DNA of 56,265 bases from Streptococcus sp. HMSC078D09 (GTDB taxonomy: Bacteria; Bacillota; Bacilli; Lactobacillales; Streptococcaceae): the NCBI RefSeq assembly GCF_001813675.1, contig NZ_KV813675.1, forward strand, positions 592,118-648,382, given 5' to 3'. This document shows positions 16,318 through 25,591 of this stretch, piece after piece. Numbering within the stretch: the first letter of the stretch is position 1; every line of letters starts with the position of its first letter. Position numbers and translations under genes: made by a program. The notes under the pieces are model-generated. The model searched no databases, had not been told where the DNA came from, and saw only the letters and a program-made list of their open reading frames with translations.

Positions 16318-16416
16318 ATGAAAAGAAAAAGTGTTATAGTAACACTAGTATTAGTAACTTTGTTACTGATTTGGACGAATGTCTGTCAAAGTTTTCCTCA
16401 AAGCAAAATCAAATGA
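16318..16416 (+). CDS. Small hydrophobic peptide, 32 residues
   Basis: A short frame starting at ATG 16318 with AAAGGG about 10 nt upstream, 15 nt after the preceding stop. The product is a basic start, a hydrophobic stretch of about 16 residues and a short polar tail ending in KIK. It may be a genuine small membrane peptide, or the signal-peptide stub of a lost exported gene resembling its neighbour. No downstream continuation is seen in the following 57 bp. Confidence 0.4.
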   Translation: MKRKSVIVTLVLVTLLLIWTNVCQSFPQSKIK

Positions 16417-16473
16417 GTTTGATATGAGGTTGATAGGATACACGTCATATCTCAATAACAACAAAGGAGATTT

Positions 16474-17466
16474 ATGGTTAAAGATTATAAAGAACTAAGA
16501 AGACGATACAATATTCCAGTGATAGTCCTATTGGTCATTCTAGCCTTACCGTTTTTATATATCATGCAAGTGACCCAAAGTAAAAGGATCGCGACTATTT
16601 GTTTTTTGATTTACTTACTGATGGAGCTGATTCTAGTTATCATTAAAGATACTCTTTTAGTCAAAAAGTTGAATAGTCTTATCTATCAGGATATAAATCT
16701 TGACTTGATGGCAAGCTATATTCTGAACCAAAAAAGAAAGAGTATCAAAACTATTAAAGCGCGTGTACAGTTTGCCACTATTTTCTATTCCTATAGGATT
16801 GGTGACTTTGCTGCCATCGAAGCAGTTGTAGACGAACTCAAAAATAATCAAAAGTTTACAGATGTTGAACAAGTAAAATTAAACGAAATTCTATTGAATG
16901 CAAACTTATTTTCAAGGCCAGATTTGAAGGAGGATGAGTTTGAGGAGTTACTAGCTAACTATTTGGCAGATGTTGAACCACTCAAGATGGCATACAGAGC
17001 TCGCTATGATCTACTGGTCAAAAAAGAGTCCAATGATGCCGTTCTAAAGGAAGTGACAAACAACAAGTTCTCACAATTGGAATCTATGTATCTGAAGGCA
17101 GTCAATGAGTACCTCAAAGGGAATAGAAATAAGGCAATGGAGCTATTTCGTACCATTGCGAAAGAAGATGAGGGATTGTATCTGGTCCGAATGGCTCAGG
17201 CCTATCTAGATAGTGAAAACTCGGGAGAAAAGAGTGTTTCGCTTGATACGAGACAAGAAGAAGTTACTTTGAAATTATTGCGAATGAAGCTGGTAGAAGT
17301 CAAACCAGCTAAATCAACTAAATCCACAAAAGGACTTTCTTTTTTCAAAGGCTGGAAAATTGCTTTACTGTTAATCCCGCCGTTTTTATTGTATGCGATG
17401 GTCTTAGTTGTAATAGCAGTCTTCAAAAAAATAGGGGCATTCGTTCTCTCGAAATCTGGAAAATAG
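16474..17466 (+). CDS. Uncharacterised membrane protein with helical cytoplasmic domain
   Basis: 330 residues. Two N-terminal transmembrane segments (about 15-31 and 38-58), a long soluble helical region (about 65-280) with repeats of the type Y-L-K-A...A-M-E-L-F that look TPR-like, and a C-terminal transmembrane helix (about 289-322). I do not recognise a family or function. AAAGGAG lies 6 nt before the ATG. Co-oriented with the DUF443-like genes that follow. Confidence 0.75.
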   Translation: MVKDYKELRRRYNIPVIVLLVILALPFLYIMQVTQSKRIATICFLIYLLMELILVIIKDTLLVKKLNSLIYQDINLDLMASYILNQKRKSIKTIKARVQFATIFYSYRIGDFAAIEAVVDELKNNQKFTDVEQVKLNEILLNANLFSRPDLKEDEFEELLANYLADVEPLKMAYRARYDLLVKKESNDAVLKEVTNNKFSQLESMYLKAVNEYLKGNRNKAMELFRTIAKEDEGLYLVRMAQAYLDSENSGEKSVSLDTRQEEVTLKLLRMKLVEVKPAKSTKSTKGLSFFKGWKIALLLIPPFLLYAMVLVVIAVFKKIGAFVLSKSGK

Positions 17467-17532
17467 GTGAAATATTCTTATATTCAGAAGTACACATAGA
17501 AAATAACTGAATAGAAGCAAGGTGAAAAATCA

Positions 17533-18189
17533 ATGGAATTAAAATTTAAAAATTCAAATATGACCTGTTTTCAGATTGTCCAGATAGATCAAGAATCGAA
17601 GAAGTATATCATGGATACGAGTACAATGAGACCTAAGAGTTACTACTGGGGAATTAAAACAGATACGATTACAGTGGATATGGTGGAGATCGAAAAGAAT
17701 AACAATCATTTCGAAATTAAGCCCACAACACCTGTCAGTACGACAATGGCAGCCATCATTGTCCAACCAATTGTCAAAGTTGGTTATGATGTTCTAAAGC
17801 GGCTTTTTATTCAAAACAATCTTAGTGAGCAAGTGTTATTAAAGTTATTGCTCTTTGCAATTTCAATGCTGATTTCTTATTTTGCCATTCTGATTTCATT
17901 AAAGTTGGCCCATAAAAAAGCAGATAAATGGATTCCTAAAAACAGTCGTAAATACACAGTTACCTTTAAAACTATTAAGAAAAGTAACGGAGGAGTATAT
18001 CCTTTAGTAGGGGTAATTTTCATTTGTTTACTTTTCTTCCTTGGTGAAAATAATGGAACTGAAGGTGCTTTTTTGGTAATCAATGGAATCGTATGCTTAT
18101 TCTTTTTCATGTTTACTCTAGGAAGTTTCCCAATTGCTCTTCCCTATAAGCAAGGTCAAATTGTTCTTGAAAACATAGAAGAACAGTAG
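17533..18189 (+). CDS. DUF443-like tandem five-TM membrane protein, paralogue 1
   Basis: 218 residues. An N-terminal soluble part with FQIVQIDQESKKYIMDT and KSYYWGI, followed by four or five membrane segments (about 75-95, 100-122, 153-172 and 178-200) and a C-terminal QGQIVLENIEE strand. The same plan and several shared motifs occur in the next two genes, and the third of them matches the tandem five-TM (DUF443) family well. In Staphylococcus aureus a DUF443 protein (TsaI) gives immunity to a type VII secreted membrane toxin; a similar role here is inference. RBS AAGGTG precedes the ATG. Confidence 0.75.
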   Translation: MELKFKNSNMTCFQIVQIDQESKKYIMDTSTMRPKSYYWGIKTDTITVDMVEIEKNNNHFEIKPTTPVSTTMAAIIVQPIVKVGYDVLKRLFIQNNLSEQVLLKLLLFAISMLISYFAILISLKLAHKKADKWIPKNSRKYTVTFKTIKKSNGGVYPLVGVIFICLLFFLGENNGTEGAFLVINGIVCLFFFMFTLGSFPIALPYKQGQIVLENIEEQ

Positions 18190-18261
18190 AAGTTTTGTGA
18201 TATCGTAGAAGTTACATAATTGGCAAATACCATTAATTCAGAAAGTGATCGAATAAAATAA

Positions 18262-18951
18262 ATGGAAGTTAATTTTAAAGCCTTGGATGTCTATTATTTT
18301 GGCATCCTTGAAATGAATGGAAAAAGGTATGTTTTAGATTCAAATTCGTTGACATCTAAACGTTACTATTGGGGATTTGCTCCTAAGGAGTTCAAGTTGG
18401 ATATCATAGAGTTAGAGGCTTCAAATAGAAACTTTGACAAAAAGATTAAAATGGCTCCAGAAGGTAGACGTTCGATAGCGATAAGTATTAGTGTTGCACT
18501 TAGTTCAGCTCTATATAGAATAGGGGCTGGAATTTTTAGATATTATAGCATTAGTCAGAATCTCTATTTAAAAATCTTGTTATTTCTAATTTCAATTCTG
18601 GTAGCTTTTGTCATTTATAGGGGAATCCTTTAGAAATCTCGAAAGGAAATTGCCAGACGACTCACACCCAATCGTCCAAAGTGTAAGATTGTCTTTCGAA
18701 ATGTAAAGAAGCAGCGACAATTTCATGCTTATCTTTTTCTTATTCCAATTTTTATTGTGTTTGGATTCTATATGAATACTCATGATGGAACTGAAGCTTG
18801 TTTTCTTTATATCAATGGCATGTTGGCTTATCTTTGTATTTGGATAGAGTCAGGTAGTCTTCTATTTGAATATGCGTTTGAGAAAGGGCGTGTTGAATTT
18901 GAGAGACTGGAAGCAGTGGATGAGGATAAATCTGTTTACAAAGAAAATTAG
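18262..18951 (+). pseudogene. DUF443-like membrane protein, paralogue 2, interrupted by an in-frame TAG
   Basis: The frame from ATG 18262 runs 123 codons to TAG at 18631-18633, then continues open in the same frame to TAA at 18949-18951. Across the stop the joined product (about 229 residues) aligns with its neighbours: YVLDSNSLTSKRYYWGF matches YIMDTSTMRPKSYYWGI of paralogue 1, and after the stop KIVFRNVKK and GTEACFLYINGMLAYL match TVTFKTIKK and GTEGAFLVINGIVCLF. A single nonsense change is therefore the only visible lesion. No frameshift is present. The RBS is weak. Either a recent pseudogene or, less likely, a read-through gene. Confidence 0.8.
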
Positions 18952-18963
18952 AAGGAACTATGC

Positions 18964-19656
18964 ATGCTAAAAAAAGCAAAAATAGAACAATTATCAAAAA
19001 TTAATCTTCGTTACCGGATCTTACAAATGGATGGTGAGTCTTATTTAGTCGATGCCGATCGTCCCTTTCTCATTAGCTATTTCTTTCCATGGATTTTAAG
19101 CTTCATCCCTCATCGAGCCTATCCTTTAACTAAGGAAGAAGTGCAGACTCTAGCTCCCTCGGATCTTTCTAAAGTTCTCAATAAAAAGGATACTCGGAAG
19201 AAAGGTTTTGCTTCAGCTTTCGGTATGGGTACAACTGCCGTGCTGTTATCGAAGGCTTTTCCTGTTGAAAAATATCTTTATTTTACTTCACATGTGCTAA
19301 ATTTTGGAATGTTGGCTCTAGTTTTTAGCCTTGTAATAGGGATTCGGATATGGACAAGCATTCGGAAACCAATGCCCAACATTGTAAATAGCAACCACCC
19401 TATAAAGATATACCTCGTCGCAAATGATAGAAAGCATCGATTATTATCAATGATAGCTCCAACTTTTTTTGCTGGGTTGGTTGTATTTTCATCTTGTGCA
19501 ATATTTAGTAATATTGCACAAAACTTTATCCTTCATATAGCTTTGTTGATATTTTTATCGCTGTTTGTGTTTTCTGGTAATATGCTATTTTTTTCACCAG
19601 TGGTGGATTACAAAGTGAAAATTAAATCTCCTAGAAAGGATCTATTTAAATCGTGA
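18964..19656 (+). CDS. DUF443 tandem five-TM membrane protein, paralogue 3
   Basis: 230 residues. The N-terminus has the family pattern: RYRILQMDGESYLVDAD, then ISYFFPW and FIPHRAYPLT, followed by membrane segments at about 80-95, 100-122, 158-178 and 185-208, and a short basic tail. This is the clearest DUF443 (TIGR01218-type) member of the three. RBS GAAGGA lies about 7 nt before the ATG, and its stop overlaps the next start by 4 bp (GTGA), so the genes are coupled. Possible toxin-immunity role by analogy with S. aureus TsaI; no toxin gene is next to it. Confidence 0.8.
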   Translation: MLKKAKIEQLSKINLRYRILQMDGESYLVDADRPFLISYFFPWILSFIPHRAYPLTKEEVQTLAPSDLSKVLNKKDTRKKGFASAFGMGTTAVLLSKAFPVEKYLYFTSHVLNFGMLALVFSLVIGIRIWTSIRKPMPNIVNSNHPIKIYLVANDRKHRLLSMIAPTFFAGLVVFSSCAIFSNIAQNFILHIALLIFLSLFVFSGNMLFFSPVVDYKVKIKSPRKDLFKS

Positions 19657-20639
19657 AAATGACAAAGAAAAAAATGATGCTATCCTTACTGGTTTTGCTC
19701 TCGCTCATTGGTGGGATTTGGCTCTATATACGCTTTTCAACTGAGAGTTATTACAAGCAATTTCAGGAATATAGTGGAAAAGCCAAAATTGATGACTATG
19801 AGATGATTGCGGATGGTGCAGGCATGATTACTCACTGGAAATCAACCGATCCCAAGGAAGACCGGTTGATGAGGGCATATGGGTCTTATTATTATTTTGA
19901 TCCTGTCAGAGTCGGTTCAAAGCATATTTTGCATATGAATATGAAATTGAGAGAGGATCTGTACTTTCAGGAAAAACATCCATCTAAGGATGAATATTGG
20001 ACTGTTAGTGTTTACAAAGTTGATGGAGAACGATTAAAAGAAGAGAAAGAGATTGATTTGTTTAAAGTTGTTGAACAGTTCGATCCGGATTATATTCCTA
20101 CAGAATTAGGTTCAGTGTATTCATGGAATGGACGTGAGTTAGCTGCATTACAAATTCGCAGTACCAAAGATAACTCGGTTCGGAAGATGATGTATTTAAA
20201 TTTAGATACTCGTAAACTGGAACGAAATGAAACCTTAGAGAATGATCACCAAAGAAAACCGGTTCCGGCTTTCAATGCACGACTTGATCGTGATAAGAGC
20301 AGTATTGAAGAATTGAAATTTTTTGATAATTGGTTTTCAATTGATCCTAAGGATCTCTCAAAAACGCAATTTAAGAAATCTTCCAAGGCCTATCAGCTCT
20401 TAAAGGAAAAAGATACCAAAGTCATAGTAATAAAACCCCAGAATAGTGCGGATCAATATGCAAGAAGTATTGCTGTATTTGAACTCTTTATGAAGAAGGG
20501 TGTGAATCTCTATCAAGATGTCACCATTCCAGCTGAGGTATCAAAAGATGGTCAGGTGCATACCACTCAAACAAAAGGAGAATTTGATCACTATTATGAT
20601 TTAGAAAAGGCAGGCAAAGCCTACCATGAGATTGATTGA
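19653..20639 (+). CDS. Uncharacterised single-pass exported protein
   Basis: 328 residues from a GTG start at 19653 that overlaps the previous stop codon (GTGA); an ATG two codons later is an alternative. A basic N-terminus, one transmembrane segment (about 8-27), then a hydrophilic extracellular domain with many Tyr, Lys and Asp residues. There is no lipobox and no recognised domain. It has the same layout as the protein at 15338-16300. It closes the block of DUF443-like genes and is probably co-transcribed. Confidence 0.72.
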   Translation: MKMTKKKMMLSLLVLLSLIGGIWLYIRFSTESYYKQFQEYSGKAKIDDYEMIADGAGMITHWKSTDPKEDRLMRAYGSYYYFDPVRVGSKHILHMNMKLREDLYFQEKHPSKDEYWTVSVYKVDGERLKEEKEIDLFKVVEQFDPDYIPTELGSVYSWNGRELAALQIRSTKDNSVRKMMYLNLDTRKLERNETLENDHQRKPVPAFNARLDRDKSSIEELKFFDNWFSIDPKDLSKTQFKKSSKAYQLLKEKDTKVIVIKPQNSADQYARSIAVFELFMKKGVNLYQDVTIPAEVSKDGQVHTTQTKGEFDHYYDLEKAGKAYHEID

Positions 20640-20665
20640 AGTAAGAAATACAAAGGACAAGAACG

Positions 20666-21238
20666 ATGATCGAAGAACGAATCCAAGCTGCTAAGCAGTA
20701 TGTAAAATCCTTATTTGCTGATCGAGCGGATGGCCATGATGTGGAGCATACCCTCCGCGTCTATACCAATGCTATGAGAATCGCACAAGCAGAAGGTCCA
20801 TGTGATCTGGAGATAGTGGGCTTGTCAGCTCTTCTTCACGATGCTGATGATGATAAATTGTTTCAAACAGAGAATAATGCGAATGCTCGCATGTTTCTAG
20901 AAGAGATCGGTATTCCTCAAGACCAAATCGACCAGATTTGTCGGGTTATCAATGCTGTTTCTTTCAGCAAAAATCGTGGGAAGCATCCAGAAACCTTAGA
21001 AGGCAAGATTGTCCAGGATGCTGACCGCCTGGATGCGATAGGAGCTGTAGGAATTGCGCGAACATTTTCCTATGGTGGCCACAAAGGGAGGTCCCTCACT
21101 GATACCGTCCAACATTTCCATGACAAGTTGCTTATCTTAAAAGATGAAATGAACACGGAGACTGCCAAACAAATGGCAGAAAGTCGCCATCAATTTTTAA
21201 TCACCTTTCTAAATGAACTAGAGAAGGAACTGGACTGA
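20666..21238 (+). CDS. HD domain phosphohydrolase
   Basis: 190 residues. HD-superfamily metal ligands are visible: His28 in HDVEHT, His58-Asp59 in LLHDAD, and a third Asp in QDADRLDAIGAVGIART (about residues 117-133), the layout of the YedJ/YpgQ-type nucleotide or phosphate-ester hydrolases. It is cytoplasmic. The actual substrate is unknown; YpgQ-like members hydrolyse (d)NTPs. RBS AAAGGA lies about 8 nt before the ATG. Confidence 0.88.
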   Translation: MIEERIQAAKQYVKSLFADRADGHDVEHTLRVYTNAMRIAQAEGPCDLEIVGLSALLHDADDDKLFQTENNANARMFLEEIGIPQDQIDQICRVINAVSFSKNRGKHPETLEGKIVQDADRLDAIGAVGIARTFSYGGHKGRSLTDTVQHFHDKLLILKDEMNTETAKQMAESRHQFLITFLNELEKELD

Positions 21239-21287
21239 GTAAAATATTGAAATTAATTTTTATAAAAGACTCATTTGAAAGGAAGAT

Positions 21288-22130
21288 ATGCTAAATAGAC
21301 TATTGAAAAGCCCTATTTTAAGTTGTTCAATTATATTTGTTATCTGTTCAGTAGCAAGGCTATTCGAATACTTCTATATGAGGACAGATGAAACTTTTTT
21401 ATCGGAGAATTTTCTACATAAGCTTTTTGGAATACTTTTATTGTGGGGAATTCTTTCAATTAGCAAATTAAGATGGATAGATATTGGTTTTACACCTAAT
21501 GGAATTATAAGAGGTATAGGAAATGGCCTGCTTTTTGGCTTAGTATGCTCCATCTTTGCATATTCAGTTGAGTGTATTGTTCTCTTGTTTCTTCATGGCA
21601 ATGTTCACTTATCATTTTATGCGAGTGGTTTCTCTTTAACTGATGAAAAAGGAACACAAGCAGGCATCTTATTTATCTTGTTAAGTGTCTTATTTAACCT
21701 GATAAACGTGTGGATGGAAGAAGGAGTTTTTCGTGGCCTTTTCACAAAAATTCTTGAAGGGATTTCTTACCGCAAGAGTCTATTCTTTATAGCCTTCCTA
21801 TTTGGAATATGGCATTTGGCAATGCCCTTAAGAGATTATCTTCAAGAAGAATCGTCACTCTTAAATCTTATTGTTATGGGAATTGGCTATGTTATCCTAG
21901 CGGGAATGATGAGTATCAAATGGTCTTTACTTTACAAAATGACAGGTTCCTTGTGGCTAGGACTAGGAGATCATCTTTTCAACAATCTTGCTTCAAATCT
22001 GGTTCATGTTGTCTCAAATTCTGAATCAGATAGCTTGCAGATAACGAGAATTATTCTTTGGCAGTTGTTGTCATTTGCAATTGTTTTGAGCATTTATAAA
22101 AGAAAGTCGAAGGCTATAGCGAATCAATAA
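21288..22130 (+). CDS. CPBP family intramembrane glutamic endopeptidase (Abi/CAAX-like)
   Basis: 280 residues with about eight transmembrane segments. The family motifs are intact: EEGVFRG (Glu144-Glu145, Arg149), FGIWH (His176) and LGDHLFNN (His229). In streptococci and lactobacilli such proteases are often bacteriocin self-immunity or maturation proteins. Its place at the end of a block of DUF443-like membrane proteins supports an immunity theme, but no bacteriocin precursor is visible here. RBS AAAGGAAG precedes the ATG, and a bidirectional terminator follows 80 bp later. Confidence 0.88.
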   Translation: MLNRLLKSPILSCSIIFVICSVARLFEYFYMRTDETFLSENFLHKLFGILLLWGILSISKLRWIDIGFTPNGIIRGIGNGLLFGLVCSIFAYSVECIVLLFLHGNVHLSFYASGFSLTDEKGTQAGILFILLSVLFNLINVWMEEGVFRGLFTKILEGISYRKSLFFIAFLFGIWHLAMPLRDYLQEESSLLNLIVMGIGYVILAGMMSIKWSLLYKMTGSLWLGLGDHLFNNLASNLVHVVSNSESDSLQITRIILWQLLSFAIVLSIYKRKSKAIANQ

Positions 22131-22212
22131 TGAAGCTCTTTTAAGAATTTTTGAATCCTATTACATTTTATGAATCAACGATTAAAAAATTTTTTATAAG
22201 GAACTCTAACAA

Positions 22213-22256
22213 AAAGCCCCTGTCTGAAAACGATGATTTCAGACAGGGGGCTTTCT
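22213..22256. terminator. Bidirectional terminator between the CPBP protease and deacetylase genes
   Basis: Long stem AAAGCCCCTGTCTGAAA (22213-22229) and TTTCAGACAGGGGGCTTT (22237-22254), A-rich on the left and T-rich on the right, between two convergent genes. Confidence 0.9.
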
Positions 22257-23135
22257 TTATTCTTGGATCATGGCTAGGAGGTCCTCTCCTGTAGTGGTTG
22301 GAAGGATCCGGACTCGTTTGAGGGAATAGAGTCCATCAGCGGAGCTGGCTAGTCCATTTTTAGTGGTGAGGCCAAGTTTGTAGTCAGCTTTCTTGGCTTG
22401 GTCGATCGTGACCTGGCTGTAGCGACCAGATGGGTAGACGATAACGCTAGTATTTTGATCCAGCACCTTATCCAGCAGGCGTTTAGAAGCGACCAGCTCA
22501 TTCTTTTGGGTCTCAAGACTGGAATTGGCTAGGTCTGGATGATTGACCGTATGGCTTTCAAAGGTCAAGCCAGCACTTTTCATCTCTTTGATTTGGTCAA
22601 AGGTCAGGACATTTTCTTTTTCCTTTTGGGTAAAGTCCGTGATGATATTGTTAGTGGCGGTCATCTTGTACTTCTTAAGAAGCGGATAGACGATGGTATA
22701 GAAATCCTCGACGCCATCATCAAAGGTCAACCAGACATATTTCTTTCCTTTTGGCACTTCATTTTTTGCGAGGATCCGATAGGCTTCCTCAGGTGTCAGG
22801 GTGTAATAACCCGCTTTTTTCAGGGCCTTTAGTTGGCTTTCAAAGGTTTCTGGATCGACAATCAGATTGGCATTAGCAGCTTCGGACTCAGCCATATTGT
22901 GCACGGAGTGGTACATGAGGATGGGCAGTTTGACCGGCTTTTTCACTCGGGTCCACTCGATAGAGGAGCTACCTTCCTCGAGAGAACGCGTTACGGCAGT
23001 GCCACTGGTATTCCCGTCACTCGGCTGAGTGATCCGTTTGATCAGAAGAAAGCTACAAATAAAGATACAGACTAGGAGGAGGGCATTGATTCCAAGTAGG
23101 GCTTTGATTTTTTTAGGTACTCTTCGTTTACTCAT
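22257..23135 (-). CDS. Membrane-anchored polysaccharide deacetylase (NodB domain)
   Basis: 292 residues. N-terminal transmembrane anchor (about 12-33), a linker, then a NodB catalytic domain: LMYHSVHN, LTFDDG (Asp139-Asp140), SHTVNHP (His195 and His199, the metal ligands) and YPSGRYS (Pro-Ser-Gly-Arg near 235-238). Such enzymes remove acetyl groups from surface polysaccharide or peptidoglycan GlcNAc. It is shorter than pneumococcal PgdA and lacks its long N-terminal region, so the substrate is open. I start it at 23135 (MSKRR) since this gives a clean cytoplasmic tail and anchor; the in-frame ATG 13 codons upstream has no better site. Confidence 0.87.
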   Translation of the reverse strand: MSKRRVPKKIKALLGINALLLVCIFICSFLLIKRITQPSDGNTSGTAVTRSLEEGSSSIEWTRVKKPVKLPILMYHSVHNMAESEAANANLIVDPETFESQLKALKKAGYYTLTPEEAYRILAKNEVPKGKKYVWLTFDDGVEDFYTIVYPLLKKYKMTATNNIITDFTQKEKENVLTFDQIKEMKSAGLTFESHTVNHPDLANSSLETQKNELVASKRLLDKVLDQNTSVIVYPSGRYSQVTIDQAKKADYKLGLTTKNGLASSADGLYSLKRVRILPTTTGEDLLAMIQE

Positions 23136-23247
23136 AGTGTCACCGTTTTCATTATTTTCTTTATTGTACCACAAATTCTATGTTCTTTTCCAGAACTTGC
23201 TACAGGAAGATCCTGTCATGAAAATTCAGAATTTTTAAGGCAATTGG

Positions 23248-23276
23248 CTGTCAAACGCTCAAGTTTTTGTTATAAT
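23248..23276 (+). promoter_or_regulatory. Promoter of hom-thrB
   Basis: -35 CTGTCA (23248-23253), 17-bp spacer, -10 TATAAT (23271-23276). The leader to ATG 23311 is short and shows no riboswitch. Confidence 0.6.
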
Positions 23277-23310
23277 GGAGCTACTATAGAAAATTCAAGG
23301 AGTCAATAGG

Positions 23311-24597
23311 ATGTCTGTTAAGATTGCCTTACTAGGATTTGGTACTGTTGCTAGTGGCGTACCATTTTTATTAAAAGAAAACCATGAAAAAATCACCCAG
23401 GCAGCTCAAGATGAAATCGAGATCGCTAAGGTCTTGGTTCGAGATGATGAGGAAAAGGAAAAATTACAAGCTGCTGGTCACGACTACAACTTTGTGACCA
23501 ATGTCGATGAAATCATTGAAGACAAAGACATTGCCATCGTTGTGGAATTGATGGGCCGTATCGAGCCAGCTAAGACCTTTATCACCCGTGCGCTTGAAGC
23601 GGGTAAGCATGTGGTCTCTGCTAACAAAGACCTTCTTGCCGTTCATGGAAGCGAGTTGCTAGAGATTGCTCAAAAACACCAAGTGGCCCTTTATTATGAA
23701 GCTGCCGTAGCTGGTGGGATCCCAATCCTTCGGACCTTGGTGAATTCCCTTGCTTCCGACAAGGTGACTAAGGTTCTTGGTGTGGTCAATGGAACATCTA
23801 ACTTCATGATGACCAAAATGGTCGAAGAAGGCTGGACTTATGAAGATGCTTTAGCAGAAGCGCAACGCTTAGGTTACGCTGAAAGTGATCCAACCAATGA
23901 CGTCGAAGGGATCGATGCTGCCTACAAGATGGTGATCTTGAGCCAATTTGCCTTTGGGATGAACATCCAATTTGATCAAGTGGGTCACAAAGGGATCAGC
24001 CAGATCACTCCTCAAGATGTCTCAGTCGCTCAAAGCCTTGGATATGTCATCAAGCTTGTCGGATCCATTGTTGAAACAGAGTCAGGGATTGCAGCAGAAG
24101 TGACACCAACCTTCCTTCCAAAACAACACCCACTTGCTGGCGTGAACGACGTTATGAATGCGGTCTATGTGGAATCCATCGGTATTGGTGAGTCTATGTA
24201 CTACGGACCAGGTGCTGGCCAAAAACCAACAGCGACAAGTGTCGTAGCTGATATTGTGCGCATTGTCCGTCGTCTAAAAGAAGGAACGATCGGTAAAGCC
24301 TTCAATGAATACAGCCGCCCTCTTCAATTGGCTAAGCCAGAAGACGTGAAAAATAACTATTATTTCTCAATCAAGGCACCAGATGCGACTGGTCAAATCT
24401 TGCGTCTTGCGGAAATCTTTAATGCAGAAGGAGCTTCCTTCAAGCAAATCCTCCAAGAAGACTCAGATGGTCAATTTGCAAGTGTCGTCATCATTACCCA
24501 CCAAGTCAACCAAACACAATTCAAGAACTTGGTTGAAAAATTGGATTCAGAGGCGAATTTCGAACTTTTGAATACCTTTAAAGTCTTGGGAGAATAA
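23311..24597 (+). CDS. hom: Homoserine dehydrogenase
   Basis: 428 residues. N-terminal Rossmann fold with [11 protein letters not shown], the catalytic core with [11 protein letters not shown] and AAVAGGIPI, the signature [10 protein letters not shown], and a C-terminal ACT-like regulatory domain (about 345-428) typical of Gram-positive enzymes. It reduces aspartate semialdehyde to homoserine with NAD(P)H, the branch step to threonine and methionine. Only 2 bp separate it from thrB, so the two are an operon. The ACT domain predicts threonine feedback inhibition. Confidence 0.97.
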   Translation: MSVKIALLGFGTVASGVPFLLKENHEKITQAAQDEIEIAKVLVRDDEEKEKLQAAGHDYNFVTNVDEIIEDKDIAIVVELMGRIEPAKTFITRALEAGKHVVSANKDLLAVHGSELLEIAQKHQVALYYEAAVAGGIPILRTLVNSLASDKVTKVLGVVNGTSNFMMTKMVEEGWTYEDALAEAQRLGYAESDPTNDVEGIDAAYKMVILSQFAFGMNIQFDQVGHKGISQITPQDVSVAQSLGYVIKLVGSIVETESGIAAEVTPTFLPKQHPLAGVNDVMNAVYVESIGIGESMYYGPGAGQKPTATSVVADIVRIVRRLKEGTIGKAFNEYSRPLQLAKPEDVKNNYYFSIKAPDATGQILRLAEIFNAEGASFKQILQEDSDGQFASVVIITHQVNQTQFKNLVEKLDSEANFELLNTFKVLGE

Positions 24598-24599
24598 GC

Positions 24600-25466
24600 A
24601 TGAAAATTATTGTTCCAGCAACCAGTGCCAATGTAGGGCCAGGGTTTGATTCTGTTGGGATTGCCGTGACTCGCTATTTGACTATTGAAGTCCTTGAATC
24701 AGCTGATGCTTGGTTTATTGAGCATGATCTAGGAGCAGGGATTCCGACAGATGAGAAAAACCTCTTGCTCTCAACAGCTCTTTCTATCTCAACGGATATG
24801 CAGCCCCATCGAATCAAGATGACCAGTCAAGTGCCTTTGGCGCGTGGTCTTGGATCTTCTAGCTCGGTCATTGTCGCAGGGATTGAATTGGCCAACCAAT
24901 TAGCCAACCTCCAGCTATCAGACGCTGAGAAATTACGCATCGCGACCGAGATCGAAGGTCATCCGGATAATGTAGCTCCAGCTATCTTTGGGAATATGGT
25001 CATTGCGAGCTACATCGGTGAAGATGTCCAATATGTCACGGCTGACTTCCCAAGCTGTGACCTTGTCGCTTTTGTACCGAGCTACCAATTGAAGACCAGT
25101 GATAGTCGGAATGTCCTACCGAAAGAATGGTCTTATAAGGAAGCTGTTGCAGCTAGTAGCGTAGCCAATGTCGCTATCGCAGCTCTCCTCAAGGGAGATT
25201 TGCTGACGGCTGGTCGCTCCATCGAGTCTGATCATTTCCACGAACGCTACCGTCAATCTCTTGTCAAAGAGTTTCCTCAGGTCAAAGAAGTCGCCCATGC
25301 GCATGGGGCTTACGCCACCTATCTGTCGGGAGCAGGCCCAACGATCATGAACCTCTTAGCGCCAGAGCATACAGCAGCCTTTGTTGCAGCTCTCGAAAAA
25401 CTCGGGCTAGATGGTCAGATTTTCCAACTTAAAATTGACACATTTGGCGTTCGTGTTGAGAATTAA
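24600..25466 (+). CDS. thrB: Homoserine kinase
   Basis: 288 residues, a GHMP-family kinase. The ATP-binding motif [13 protein letters not shown] lies near residues 81-93, the N-terminal [13 protein letters not shown] and C-terminal LSGAGPTIM are diagnostic for ThrB. It phosphorylates homoserine to O-phosphohomoserine, the substrate of threonine synthase (not in the window). It is directly downstream of hom in one transcript; a terminator follows at 25491-25521. Confidence 0.97.
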   Translation: MKIIVPATSANVGPGFDSVGIAVTRYLTIEVLESADAWFIEHDLGAGIPTDEKNLLLSTALSISTDMQPHRIKMTSQVPLARGLGSSSSVIVAGIELANQLANLQLSDAEKLRIATEIEGHPDNVAPAIFGNMVIASYIGEDVQYVTADFPSCDLVAFVPSYQLKTSDSRNVLPKEWSYKEAVAASSVANVAIAALLKGDLLTAGRSIESDHFHERYRQSLVKEFPQVKEVAHAHGAYATYLSGAGPTIMNLLAPEHTAAFVAALEKLGLDGQIFQLKIDTFGVRVEN

Positions 25467-25490
25467 ACCCGAATGTAACACAAATGAAAG

Positions 25491-25521
25491 AAGGATGTAT
25501 ACGAATGTATATGTCCTTTTT
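25491..25521 (+). terminator. Terminator of hom-thrB
   Basis: Inverted repeat AAGGA-TATAC (25491-25502) with GTATA-TCCTT (25507-25518), with an internal TG/TG mismatch, followed by T residues. Confidence 0.7.
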
Positions 25522-25591
25522 GCTTCTCCTATGGTAGAATGGGAACAGTATGGGGAAAAGCTCAAGCTTTCCTGAAAATCTAGGGGGAAAC

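Noticed and set aside
18757..18951. Short open frame of 64 codons as an independent gene.
   Set aside because: It is in the same frame as 18262-18633 and aligns with the C-terminal part of the paralogues, so it is the back half of one interrupted gene.
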